The position numbers were made by a program, and so were the translations under genes. Below, in pieces: positions 1 through 7,004 of a stretch of 18,701 nt of DNA (positions are counted from its first letter, which is position 1; every line of letters begins with the position of its first letter). The notes under the pieces are model-generated. The model saw nothing but the letters and a program-made list of their open reading frames with translations. It was not told the origin of the DNA and did not search any database. The stretch is from an uncultured Olsenella sp. (lineage in GTDB: Bacteria; Actinomycetota; Coriobacteriia; Coriobacteriales; Atopobiaceae): positions 1 to 18,701 of the forward strand of contig CAMXZR010000022.1 of the NCBI GenBank assembly GCA_947253595.1, written 5' to 3'.

Positions 1-385
1 CTGGCAGATTGATGCCCGATCATAATTCCCCAGGAGGGGCAAGGGCTCACCAAGGTTGCCGTGCCAGGCACCTTATAAGCAAGACATTGTACATGCGAGA
101 GGCAGCTCGCCGTGCCACGGGAGCGTCGCCGTGCCACAGAAAGCTCGATGCGGGTGGTTTTCTCGGCGAGAAGCGCCCGGAGCCACCCACTTCTTGCCTT
201 AAGTGGCAGATGAAACACCCACATCGTCCCTCTCGCGGCTAGATGTCTGGCCATCCCTCTTGCGGCTAGACGTGCGGCAAGAGGGACTCGCGGCGCGGTC
301 ACCACGCCCCGGCACCACCTCCTCCTGCCACTCGTCCTAATCCCATAATTCGTCGGCCAGGATCTTGAAGCAGACCTTCCGTTGC
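1..385. other. Intergenic region downstream of the acid-sugar operon, no gene seen
   Basis: I see no credible gene here; the one open frame (9-242) has no convincing ribosome site and an unprotein-like composition. The stretch is rich in small repeats. GCCGTGCCA occurs three times between 58 and 136. A potential hairpin has outer arms GGGTGG (152-157) and CCACCC (183-188), with a nested CTCG/CGAG stem. A further repeat lies at 227-286 and is listed separately. The minus-strand operon ends at 386, so its transcript should terminate in this stretch, but no hairpin followed by a T-run is obvious. Confidence 0.5.
227..286. repeat. Direct plus inverted repeat, TCCCTCTTGC family
   Basis: A 20-bp unit at 227-246 is repeated at 254-273 with two mismatches (27-bp offset). 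The second copy's first ten bases, TCCCTCTTGC (254-263), form a perfect 10-bp inverted repeat with GCAAGAGGGA (277-286), with a 13-base loop. It lies downstream of the minus-strand operon end and could fold in its 3' tail, but no T-run follows on that strand. A dispersed palindromic repeat is the alternative explanation. Confidence 0.6.
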
Positions 386-1456
386 CTAGGCCTTGGCGTG
401 CGCGGCCCTGCCTGCGGCCATGCGCAGGGCGTAGTCGATGGCGTTCACGAGGCTGAGCTCGTTGGACGTGCCCTTGCCCACGAGTGCAAAGCCGGTGCCG
501 TGGTCGACCGAAGTGCGGATGATGGGCAGCCCCAGCGTGATGTTGACGCCCTCGACCGCCTTCCACTGGTTGGTCGCGCGGTCGATCACGAAGCCGAGGA
601 CCTTGGTGGGGATGTGCCCCTGGTCGTGGTACATGCAGACCGTCACGTCGTACCAGCCGCCGTTCATCTCGGAGAAGACCGAGTCGGGTGGGACGGGCCC
701 GATGGCGTTGATGCCCCTGGCCTTGGCCTCCTCGATGGCGGGGGAGATCTCGTCTATCTCCTCCCTGCCGAAGAGCCCATGCTCCCCGCAGTGCGGGTTG
801 AGGCCGGCCACGGCAACGCGAGGCCTCTCGATGCCCAGGTCGAGGCAGGCTTGGTTGGCAAGCTCGATGCACTCCAGGACGCGGGCCTTCTTCACGCGGT
901 CGCAGGCCTCGCGCAAGCTCACGTGGGTAGAGACGTGCACCACGCGGAAGTCGTGGTGGGCGAGCATCATGGTGTACATTTTGGTCTCCGTGTAGGTGGC
1001 GTAAATCTCTGTGTGGCCGTCGAAGTGCATGCCCTGGGGCGCGAGGGCCAGGTTCATGGCCTCCTTGTTGAGGGCGTTGGTCACGGTGGCGTCAACCTCG
1101 CCCGCCATGGCGAGCTCGATGACCTTCTTGACGCTCTGGAAGGCGGCGTTGCCACCCTCCGCGCTGACCTCGGCGAGCTTGAACTCCTTGACGTCCCTGA
1201 CGAGGTCGAGCTGGTAGACGTCTATGGTGCCTGCCTCGAACTTAGCCTCGCCGATGCCAGAGACGGGGTTGACGGCAATCTCGGGATGGTTAACGAGGCC
1301 CTTCGCCTGCTCGAACATCTTTGCGTCGCCCACCACGATGGGGCGGCAGCGCTCGTAGAGGGAGGGGTCAGAGAGCGCCTTGACGGTGATCTCGGGGCCG
1401 TTGCCCGCAGGGTCTCCCATGGTTATGCCCACGATGGGCAGGTAGGTCTGGGCCAT
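386..1456 (-). CDS. pdxA2: PdxA-family 4-phosphate dehydrogenase (PdxA2 type, acid-sugar catabolism)
   Basis: This is a 356-aa NAD-dependent dehydrogenase of the PdxA family. The family oxidises a 4-phospho-hydroxyacid, which then decarboxylates; the PdxA2 branch is known to act on 4-phospho-threonate/erythronate and yield dihydroxyacetone phosphate. Visible motifs are GDPAGNGPE (14-22), GHTE (147-150), STHVSL (176-181), AGLNPHCGE (217-225), YHDQGHIP (276-283) and TSVDHGTGFA (315-324). H178, H222 and H277 fit the three metal-binding histidines. I chose the ATG two bases after the aldolase stop because family homology begins at its MAQTYLPIVGITMGDP; the longer frame (to 1549) only adds residues that shadow the aldolase. 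The near-zero spacing suggests translational coupling. The neighbouring DUF1537 kinase favours PdxA2 over the vitamin B6 enzyme. Substrate stereochemistry is not readable from sequence. Confidence 0.88.
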   Translation of the reverse strand: MAQTYLPIVGITMGDPAGNGPEITVKALSDPSLYERCRPIVVGDAKMFEQAKGLVNHPEIAVNPVSGIGEAKFEAGTIDVYQLDLVRDVKEFKLAEVSAEGGNAAFQSVKKVIELAMAGEVDATVTNALNKEAMNLALAPQGMHFDGHTEIYATYTETKMYTMMLAHHDFRVVHVSTHVSLREACDRVKKARVLECIELANQACLDLGIERPRVAVAGLNPHCGEHGLFGREEIDEISPAIEEAKARGINAIGPVPPDSVFSEMNGGWYDVTVCMYHDQGHIPTKVLGFVIDRATNQWKAVEGVNITLGLPIIRTSVDHGTGFALVGKGTSNELSLVNAIDYALRMAAGRAAHAKA

Positions 1457-1458
1457 CT

Positions 1459-2358
1459 CTAGCACACCCCATTCGTGCGGTCCTCTTCGAGGGCCTTCCT
1501 CAGGGCATCCATGCCCTCGTCGGAAAGCTGGTTGAAGGGGGCGCGGCACTTGCCCACCGGGTAGCCCAGCAGGTTGACCGCGAACTTGACCACGGTGTTG
1601 GGGTTGCCGTACTTGAATACGCCGCGCAGGTTGGCTACGGCGTCCTGGCAGGCCTGGACCGCCTCGAGGTCACCGGCGACGAAGTTCTCGTAGATTCCCA
1701 CCATGTTCCTGGGGTACACGTTGGCGCAGCCGGCGATGGAGCCCGTGGCACCGTGTCGCAGGGCGCGCAGGATCAGCGCATCGTTGCCCGAGAGCACGGA
1801 GAAGCCCGTGCCCGCGGTGAGGTCGATGTAGGCCCTGAGGTTGTCCCAGTCACCCGAGGAGTCCTTGGCGCCCACGATGTTGTCGACCTCGGCGAGCCTG
1901 GCGACGGTGGCGGGCTCGATGGCGTTACCCGTGCGCATGGGGATGTTGTAGAGCACGATGGGCATGTCCACCGCCGCGGCAACGGCCTCGTAGTGGGCGA
2001 CGAGTTCGGCCTGGCTCGCCTTCGCGAAGGAGGGCGTGATGACGGAGAGCACGTCGGCACCAAGGTCCGCGGCCATCTTGGACTGCTCGATAGTCTCCCT
2101 GGTGCTGATGCAGCCCGTGCCCGCATAGACGGGGACGCGACCCGCGACCTGGTCGATGACGGTCTTGAGCACGAGGCGCTTGTCCTCGCCGTTGAGGATG
2201 TATCCCTCGCCGTTGGTGCCGAAGCAGAAGATGGCATGGATGCCCGCGTCGACCTGGCGGTCCACCTGACGGCGCAGCTCGTCCACGTTCACGCTCTCGT
2301 CCTCGTTGAACGGCGTGACTATGGGAACGATGATGCCCTTTACGTCCACGTCCCTCAT
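1459..2358 (-). CDS. DapA-family aldolase/lyase (dihydrodipicolinate synthase-like, probably catabolic)
   Basis: This 299-aa TIM-barrel protein belongs to the class I, Schiff-base DHDPS/N-acetylneuraminate-lyase family. The Schiff-base lysine is K165 in GAKDSSGD (163-170), the tyrosine is Y137 in YNIPMRTG (137-144), and the pyruvate-binding loop is GTNGE (47-51). True DapA usually has GTTGE, so N49 replaces the second threonine. That fits a 2-keto-3-deoxy-acid aldolase or similar lyase better than lysine biosynthesis. The start is supported by a strong GGAGAGGGGAG site just upstream. It sits 33 bp after the alcohol dehydrogenase gene and 2 bp before pdxA2, so it is co-transcribed with them. 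I infer that it splits a keto acid into pyruvate and a short aldehyde, which the adjacent dehydrogenase could reduce. The real substrate is unknown. Confidence 0.85.
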   Translation of the reverse strand: MRDVDVKGIIVPIVTPFNEDESVNVDELRRQVDRQVDAGIHAIFCFGTNGEGYILNGEDKRLVLKTVIDQVAGRVPVYAGTGCISTRETIEQSKMAADLGADVLSVITPSFAKASQAELVAHYEAVAAAVDMPIVLYNIPMRTGNAIEPATVARLAEVDNIVGAKDSSGDWDNLRAYIDLTAGTGFSVLSGNDALILRALRHGATGSIAGCANVYPRNMVGIYENFVAGDLEAVQACQDAVANLRGVFKYGNPNTVVKFAVNLLGYPVGKCRAPFNQLSDEGMDALRKALEEDRTNGVC

Positions 2359-2391
2359 GGCGTGCTCCCCTCTCCTGCCCTTGCGGAAGTC

Positions 2392-3561
2392 CTACATGAC
2401 CCTCTGGTAGATGGCGCGTGCGTCGTCGGCCGTGATCGTGCGCATGTTGTTGACCAGGAGGCGCGTGACCTCCATGCCGGCCGCCACGAGGCCCTCGAGG
2501 CCCTCGAGGTCCTCCGCAGGAACGTCGAACTCGCGCAGGCTCGTGGAAATCTCGAGGTGGCGGACGATGTCACCCATCCAGGCGACGAGCGCCCGGGACT
2601 TCTCCTCCTCCGTCTCGAGCTGCTTCTCTCCGTGGTACACGCGGTCCCATGCCGCGGCAAAGCGGCTGCGGCAGACGGGCTCGTTGAACTCCATCACGGG
2701 CACCAGCAGCATGGCGTTGGAGACGCCGTGGGCGATGTGGTACTTGCCGCCCAGCGGGTAGCTCAGCGCGTGCACGCCCGTGGTGCCGGAGGCGGTGATG
2801 GCAACGCCGCCATAGAAGGCCGCTACCTGCATGGCGTTCTTCTCGGCCAGGGCGCTCGGGTCGTCGCAGGCGGCCTCGATGTTGCTCATGATCAGGTCCA
2901 GGCCCTCGAGGGCGAAGGTGTCGCTGAAGGGGTTGGCCTTGTTGGAGGTGAAGCACTCGATGCAGTGGCAGAGCGCGTCCACGCCCGTCGCCGCGGCGAT
3001 GGGACGGGGCAGGTTCTTGGTCATCTGGGAGTCGAGCACCACGTAGTCGCAGATCAGGTTGTCGTTCACGATGCCGATCTTGAGCTCGCGCTCGGGCACA
3101 CCCACGATGGCGTTGGGAGTGCACTCGGCACCGGTGCCAGCCGTGGTGGGAACCACCAGGATGGGCACGCGCTTGCGGGCGCGACCGGGGTCGTCCAGGA
3201 GCTCCTTCACGCCGTACTCGTCGGTAACGAGCACGCTGGCGAGCTTCGCCGCGTCCATGACCGACCCGCCGCCGCAGGCGACGATGAAGTCGGCGCCCAT
3301 GGACTTGGACTCGTCGATCACGGCCTGGACGGCCATGTAGCTGGGCTCGGCGGGCAGGTCGTCGAAGATCCGGTACTCGATGCCGCTCGCCTTGATCTGC
3401 TCCTCGACCAGGTCGAAGAGGCCGATCTTGCGAATGCCCTTGTCGGTAAAGGCGGCGACCTTGGTCGCACCCGCACCCTTCAGGACCTCGCCAATCCTGC
3501 CCAGCGCGTCGGTGCCGCTGTAGACCGCCTTCGGGAGCTTGAGGTTGTACGTTTCCAGCAT
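2392..3561 (-). CDS. Iron-containing (group III) alcohol dehydrogenase
   Basis: The 389-aa protein is a full-length NAD(P)-dependent, iron-type alcohol dehydrogenase. The nucleotide-binding GGGSVMDAAK lies at 97-106 and TTAGTGAE at 139-146. The metal ligands are visible as D195 and H199 in GVDALCHCIE, H264 in GVHALSYPLGG and H278 in AHGVSN. The frame runs open upstream to 4281, but that part belongs to the kinase. The ATG at 3561 starts the homology (MLETYNLKLPKAVYSGTDAL) and has AAGGA nine bases before it. It starts 13 bp after the kinase stop. In this operon it may reduce the aldehyde made by the DapA-like aldolase, or oxidise a hydroxyl of the substrate; sequence alone does not decide. Confidence 0.9.
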   Translation of the reverse strand: MLETYNLKLPKAVYSGTDALGRIGEVLKGAGATKVAAFTDKGIRKIGLFDLVEEQIKASGIEYRIFDDLPAEPSYMAVQAVIDESKSMGADFIVACGGGSVMDAAKLASVLVTDEYGVKELLDDPGRARKRVPILVVPTTAGTGAECTPNAIVGVPERELKIGIVNDNLICDYVVLDSQMTKNLPRPIAAATGVDALCHCIECFTSNKANPFSDTFALEGLDLIMSNIEAACDDPSALAEKNAMQVAAFYGGVAITASGTTGVHALSYPLGGKYHIAHGVSNAMLLVPVMEFNEPVCRSRFAAAWDRVYHGEKQLETEEEKSRALVAWMGDIVRHLEISTSLREFDVPAEDLEGLEGLVAAGMEVTRLLVNNMRTITADDARAIYQRVM

Positions 3562-3574
3562 CGCCCTACGTCCT

Positions 3575-4609
3575 TCATTCCGCGTCGTGCGGCCCAGAGA
3601 GCTCAAGGAAGAGACCCTCTTCCCCAAAACCGCCCGACTTCGACAAAACATGAATGATGCCGTCCCGCACGCGCAGCTCGGACGCCACCACGCCACGGGC
3701 GACCTCGCCCAAAAGGCGGATCTTCCCCGTCCCCAGAGCGTCGAGGAGGGCAAGGAGCACGTCGCCCCCCACAGCGAGCACCTGGCCGAAGGGGTGTCCC
3801 AGGCAGACCTTTGCCAGGATGCGGCCCAGGTTCTGGCTGATGCGGTCGCGATTCTGGCAAGCAGCCTCGTCCGCATCCGCCCGGTCGAAGGAGGTGGCGT
3901 CGACCACGGTGAGGGGGTGCTCTCCCCAGCTCCCCATGACGTCGGCAACGAAGGCCCTGCCCTCGGGGCCCTCGACCCAGTCGGGGTCGAGCTTCTGCGC
4001 GACCGAGAGCCCGAAGCTGGGGCCCCCGCCTCCCGAGCGCGGCGGCACTGGCCGACCGTCACCTGGTTGACGCTCCCACAGAAGGCCAGGAGCGACTCGG
4101 GGCCCAGCTCGAGGAGGGGCGCGTCCGACTGGCAGGAGAGCAGCTCCCTCACGCGGGAGCTCGTGACGGCCTCGAAGGGGTCACGACCGAAGTGGGACTC
4201 GCTCACCGGCACTCCATCCACAAGGTGGACGCCGCCCCTGGTCGTCCTGCCCATGGCTGGCCAGGCGGGCACGAAGTGCACACAGCCCCTGCCGGTGGCC
4301 CCCCCAGAGGGCAGAGAGCTCCGCCCCCACGTTGCCGCGCAGAACGGAGTCCGTCTTCTTCAGCAAGATGGGGATGCCCGCCTCGCAGGCCGACTCCACG
4401 ATGCTCGAGACCCTGAGGTAGGCACCGAGCGGGCTCATGTGCCGCGAGGCGGCGTTCACGGCGAGGACGGCGGCACCTCCGTCCGCAAAGAGGGTGCCCA
4501 CGTGCGTGGAGGAGGGAGACGCGACCACGTCGACGCCCATGCCCACAAAGGGGACGCTCGCATCGAACGCACCAGTCAGGTCGTCGGAAACGACGAGCAG
4601 GCTTGCCAC
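3575..4609 (-). pseudogene. Four-carbon acid-sugar kinase (DUF1537 family), frameshifted and internally shortened
   Basis: It begins at a GTG with a GGGAGGTG ribosome site and reads MASLLVVSDDLTGAFDAS, the family's N-terminal SDDLTGA motif. At a run of seven G (plus-strand C 4299-4305) the frame breaks: with six G it would read ELSALWGATGRG and join VHFVPAWPAMGRTT in the second frame. A second slip near GGGGCCCCC (4019-4027), one base missing, returns to the first frame for SFGLSVAQKLDPDW and ends in the family C-terminal signature LSKSGGFGEEGLF. The two shifts cancel, with about 92 codons between them. The reconstructed product is only about 345 aa against roughly 420-480 for the family. The middle segment is short: RVRELL runs almost straight into AFCGSVNQVT. 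Family members phosphorylate four-carbon acid sugars, which would feed PdxA2. Single-base errors in homopolymers are possible, but the short middle argues for real decay. Confidence 0.75.
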
Positions 4610-4798
4610 GTCACACCTCCCGTTCTAATTCGCAGGATCACTCGCAATCCGCTGGCACACATTCTCCCCACAGTCCGCGAGGCTGGTAAGGAGCTCCCGG
4701 GACCAATAGTGTCCAGATATGAAACAATATCGCTCAAACCGAGCGCGGACGAACTCGCCGACCGTCAGGACGTCCCTTGGGCACGGAGGGCAGGCCAC
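4610..4798. promoter_or_regulatory. Divergent control region between the acid-sugar operon and its regulator
   Basis: This 189-bp gap must hold the promoters of both the leftward operon and the rightward regulator. An AT-rich island at 4707-4733 in otherwise GC-rich DNA contains the inverted repeat GATAT-N6-ATATC (GATATGAAACAATATC), a plausible operator for the PrpR-like protein. I find no convincing -35/-10 pair. A TGGCAC resembling a sigma-54 -24 element lies at 4653, but the matching -12 GC is absent. Confidence 0.4.
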
Positions 4799-6598
4799 AT
4801 GCCACATACCAGGGCACTTCTCATCGCACCCTATCCCGAGCTCTGCCCCGTTGCGAACGAGGTCTCGAGGGAATATCCGGAGCTTGACCTGACCGTCCTC
4901 ACTGGCGATCTCGAGAGCGGTCTCAGGGAGACCCTCCAGACCTTCCAGTCGAACTACGACGTCATCGTCTCGCGCGGGGGGACGGCCCAGATGCTCAGCG
5001 AGGAGGTGAGCCTCCCCGTGGTAGAGATCGAACTCTCGGTCGTGGACGTGGCGCGGCAGCTACGCGACCTCGCCCCGCAGGGTGGACGCATCGCCATCGT
5101 GGGCTTCGCCAACGCCCTCCACGCGCTCGAGCGCGGCCTCGATCTCCTCCCCGGAAACGTGCGACTCTTCCCCGTCGAGTTCTCTGACGAGGTCCCCCTG
5201 ACCCTGGAACGCATCAGGGACCGGGAATTCGACCTCGTGCTTTGCGACACCGTCTCGCGCAAGCTTGCTCTTTCCATGGGCCTCGAGGCACGGCTCCTCG
5301 CGTCCGGTGCGGACAGCCTGAGGGGTGCCTTCGAGACCGCGCTCTTCCACTGCCGCCACTGGGGGCTCGAGCGCGAGCGTGGCCGCATGCTGTGGGAAAT
5401 CGCCAAGAACCAGCCCGGTGGACTGGTCATCTACCTGCGCGGGGGCGGCCTGGTCTTCTCCAACCTAAGGGAGGACGAGGGGGTCCTCTACCCCTTCCTC
5501 GAGCGCCACCTCCTCGACCGGAGGTCGCGTCGACTCGCATTCAGGCGGGCGGGGCGCGTGTGGAGCATCCGCCCCATCTCCGTCGAGTCGACCGCGGAGC
5601 CCATCGTCGCCTTCGCCATCAGCTCACACGAGGAGCCCTTCAACAAGACCTCGGCCGTCGGCATCGACTACCTCGACCGAGAGGAGGTGCGACGGGACCT
5701 CGAGCAGAGCTTCTTCTATATGTCAGGCACCTGGAGGGCCCGCCTGGACGAGGTGCGCTCGCTTGCGGGAAGCGGGAGGCCGTTGCTCCTGCGCGGCGAG
5801 GTGGGGACGGGCAAGGAACACCTGGCGCGGCTCGCCTACCTGGAGTCGCCCCTGAGCGACGCCCCCCTCGTCTTCGTCGACCTCGAGCTCCTGGGCGAGA
5901 GGGGCCTGCGCTTCCTGGAGGAGAGCTACCACTCCCCCCTCTTCGAGGGCCGGCAGCTCGTCTTCCTGCGCGGGGTCCACGCGCTGGAGCGGCAGGACTG
6001 GCACGACCTCCTCGCGGCCATCATCCAGAGCAGGGCGGACCAGCGCGACTTCATCGTCATCTCGGGCAACGACGCCAACGACGGCTCGCAGTCGGAGGCG
6101 GCGCAGGCCTTCTCGGAGCGGCTCAGGTGCCAGGTGCTCGAGACCCTGCCTCTACGGGAAGACGGCACGGCACTGCTTGACGCGGCAGACGGCTACCTCG
6201 CGGCGCTTGCCGACGCGGGAAAGGAGGCGGACGAGAGGGGCGGGACCACTGCGGCGGCCCGGATCGAGCCCGGGGCCCAGGACCAGCTACTCAGGGCGAG
6301 CTGGCCCAGGAACTACTACCAGCTGCAGAAGGTCCTCGACCGCGCCTGGGCGCTCAGCGGGGGCGGAGTCGTGGGCGAGGGGCAGGTGCGTGAGGCAATC
6401 GCCCACGAACAGGTGAGGGATGGTGCCGGCGTGATCTTCAGCCGCGAGGGCATCGACCTCCTGAAGCCGCTCGCCCAGACCGAGCGAGAAATCGCCTCTC
6501 TGGCGGTGCTCCGATGCGAGGGCAACAAGAGCCTTGCCGCCCGCATGCTCCAGATCTCGCGCACCACGCTCTGGCGCATGCTCTCGCGTGAGGGGTGA
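4799..6598 (+). CDS. PrpR_N-domain regulator with degenerate sigma-54-activator AAA+ domain
   Basis: This 599-aa protein begins with a PrpR_N-type sensor domain (about 1-195; MPHTRALLIAPYPELCPV, VSRGGTAQML). A PAS-like stretch follows (about 196-290), then an AAA+ domain (about 300-525) with Walker A GEVGTGKE (333-340). A Fis-type HTH lies at 561-599 (EGNKSLAARMLQISRTTLWR). The architecture is that of PrpR/PropR-like sigma-54 activators. However, I see no GAFTGA loop, and the Walker B site reads LVFLRGVHAL (387-396) instead of the usual LFLDEI, losing both acidic residues. It therefore probably cannot drive sigma-54 polymerase and may act as a plain effector-sensing DNA binder. The ATG has GGAGGG nine bases upstream. 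The longer frame from 3539 is an antisense shadow. Its position divergent from the acid-sugar genes makes it their likely regulator. Confidence 0.85.
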   Translation: MPHTRALLIAPYPELCPVANEVSREYPELDLTVLTGDLESGLRETLQTFQSNYDVIVSRGGTAQMLSEEVSLPVVEIELSVVDVARQLRDLAPQGGRIAIVGFANALHALERGLDLLPGNVRLFPVEFSDEVPLTLERIRDREFDLVLCDTVSRKLALSMGLEARLLASGADSLRGAFETALFHCRHWGLERERGRMLWEIAKNQPGGLVIYLRGGGLVFSNLREDEGVLYPFLERHLLDRRSRRLAFRRAGRVWSIRPISVESTAEPIVAFAISSHEEPFNKTSAVGIDYLDREEVRRDLEQSFFYMSGTWRARLDEVRSLAGSGRPLLLRGEVGTGKEHLARLAYLESPLSDAPLVFVDLELLGERGLRFLEESYHSPLFEGRQLVFLRGVHALERQDWHDLLAAIIQSRADQRDFIVISGNDANDGSQSEAAQAFSERLRCQVLETLPLREDGTALLDAADGYLAALADAGKEADERGGTTAAARIEPGAQDQLLRASWPRNYYQLQKVLDRAWALSGGGVVGEGQVREAIAHEQVRDGAGVIFSREGIDLLKPLAQTEREIASLAVLRCEGNKSLAARMLQISRTTLWRMLSREG

Positions 6599-6687
6599 GG
6601 ACGAGGTGCTAGACCCCTGCACGGACTCGCCGCCCCTGCATGAGCCTTCGGTGACCCTACGCGCGGCCCTGCACGCCGTCCCTCCGG

Positions 6688-6800
6688 AGTTGTATGCGGT
6701 TTTTCTCGCCAGAAAACGCATACAACTATTTAATACTTATATATATGCAGGTAAAACGCTTGCCTGGATTTGCAGTTGTATGCGAGAACCGCAAACAACT
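6688..6800. promoter_or_regulatory. Two palindromic sites sharing half-site AGTTGTATGCG, flanking an AT-rich promoter-like stretch
   Basis: Site 1 has arms 6688-6706 (AGTTGTATGCGGTTTTTCT) and 6711-6727 (AGAAAACGCATACAACT), complementary except for two single-base bulges and with a 4-base loop. Site 2 has arms AGTTGTATGCG (6774-6784) and CGCAAACAACT (6790-6800), with one mismatch and a 5-base spacer. Their centres are about 79 bp apart. Between them lies TATTTAATACTTATATATATG, the most AT-rich stretch nearby. The layout suggests a dimeric regulator with two operators around a promoter. A dispersed palindromic repeat is the main alternative. The next gene is the D-lactate dehydrogenase at 7005. 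Confidence 0.6.
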
Positions 6801-6805
6801 TCGTC

Positions 6806-6900
6806 GGCATCGCGCGCCGGCATCGCGCGCGCTCACCATCCTCGGGCGCGCGCGACGACTTCGCGCGCGGCTTCACCGGCTCCTTCCCGCTCGCGCGCGA
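6806..6900. repeat. CG-alternating repeat cluster
   Basis: GGCATCGCGCGC occurs at 6806-6817 and 6819-6830. CGCGCGCGA (6847-6855) and TCGCGCGCG (6861-6869) form a perfect 9-bp inverted repeat with a 5-base loop. TCGCGCGCGA (6891-6900) is itself a palindrome. No gene is apparent. The whole gap 6599-7004 thus holds the palindromes, this cluster and a promoter. The inverted repeat could act as a terminator for the upstream regulator, but no T-run follows. Confidence 0.6.
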
Positions 6901-6940
6901 CCTAACGGGCGAACGGCGGTCCAGGACCCCTCACCTGCGT

Positions 6941-6946
6941 TAGAAT
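6941..6946 (+). promoter_or_regulatory. Candidate -10 box of the D-lactate dehydrogenase gene
   Basis: TAGAAT preceded by TGCGT gives a good -10 about 59 bases before the start codon. A -35 at 17-bp spacing is poor, so the assignment rests on the -10 alone. Confidence 0.35.
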
Positions 6947-7004
6947 CAAGACACCAGGGCGCACTTGGATCGGGGCTGCGGCTCCCAGAGAAAGGAATCG
7001 TCAC

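Noticed and set aside
9..242. 77-aa frame at the window start
   Set aside because: No convincing homology; basic low-quality composition across a repeat-bearing gap.
365..3657. Long plus-strand open frames opposite the operon
   Set aside because: They are GC-rich antisense shadows with low-complexity Val/Gly/Asp/His composition and no ribosome sites; the minus-strand genes have clear family motifs.
4653..4668. Sigma-54 promoter upstream of the regulator (TGGCAC)
   Set aside because: The -24-like TGGCAC is not followed by the required -12 GC at the right spacing.
3539..4798. N-terminal extension of the PrpR-like regulator
   Set aside because: The frame is open but antisense to the kinase; PrpR_N homology begins at the ATG at 4799 with a good ribosome site.
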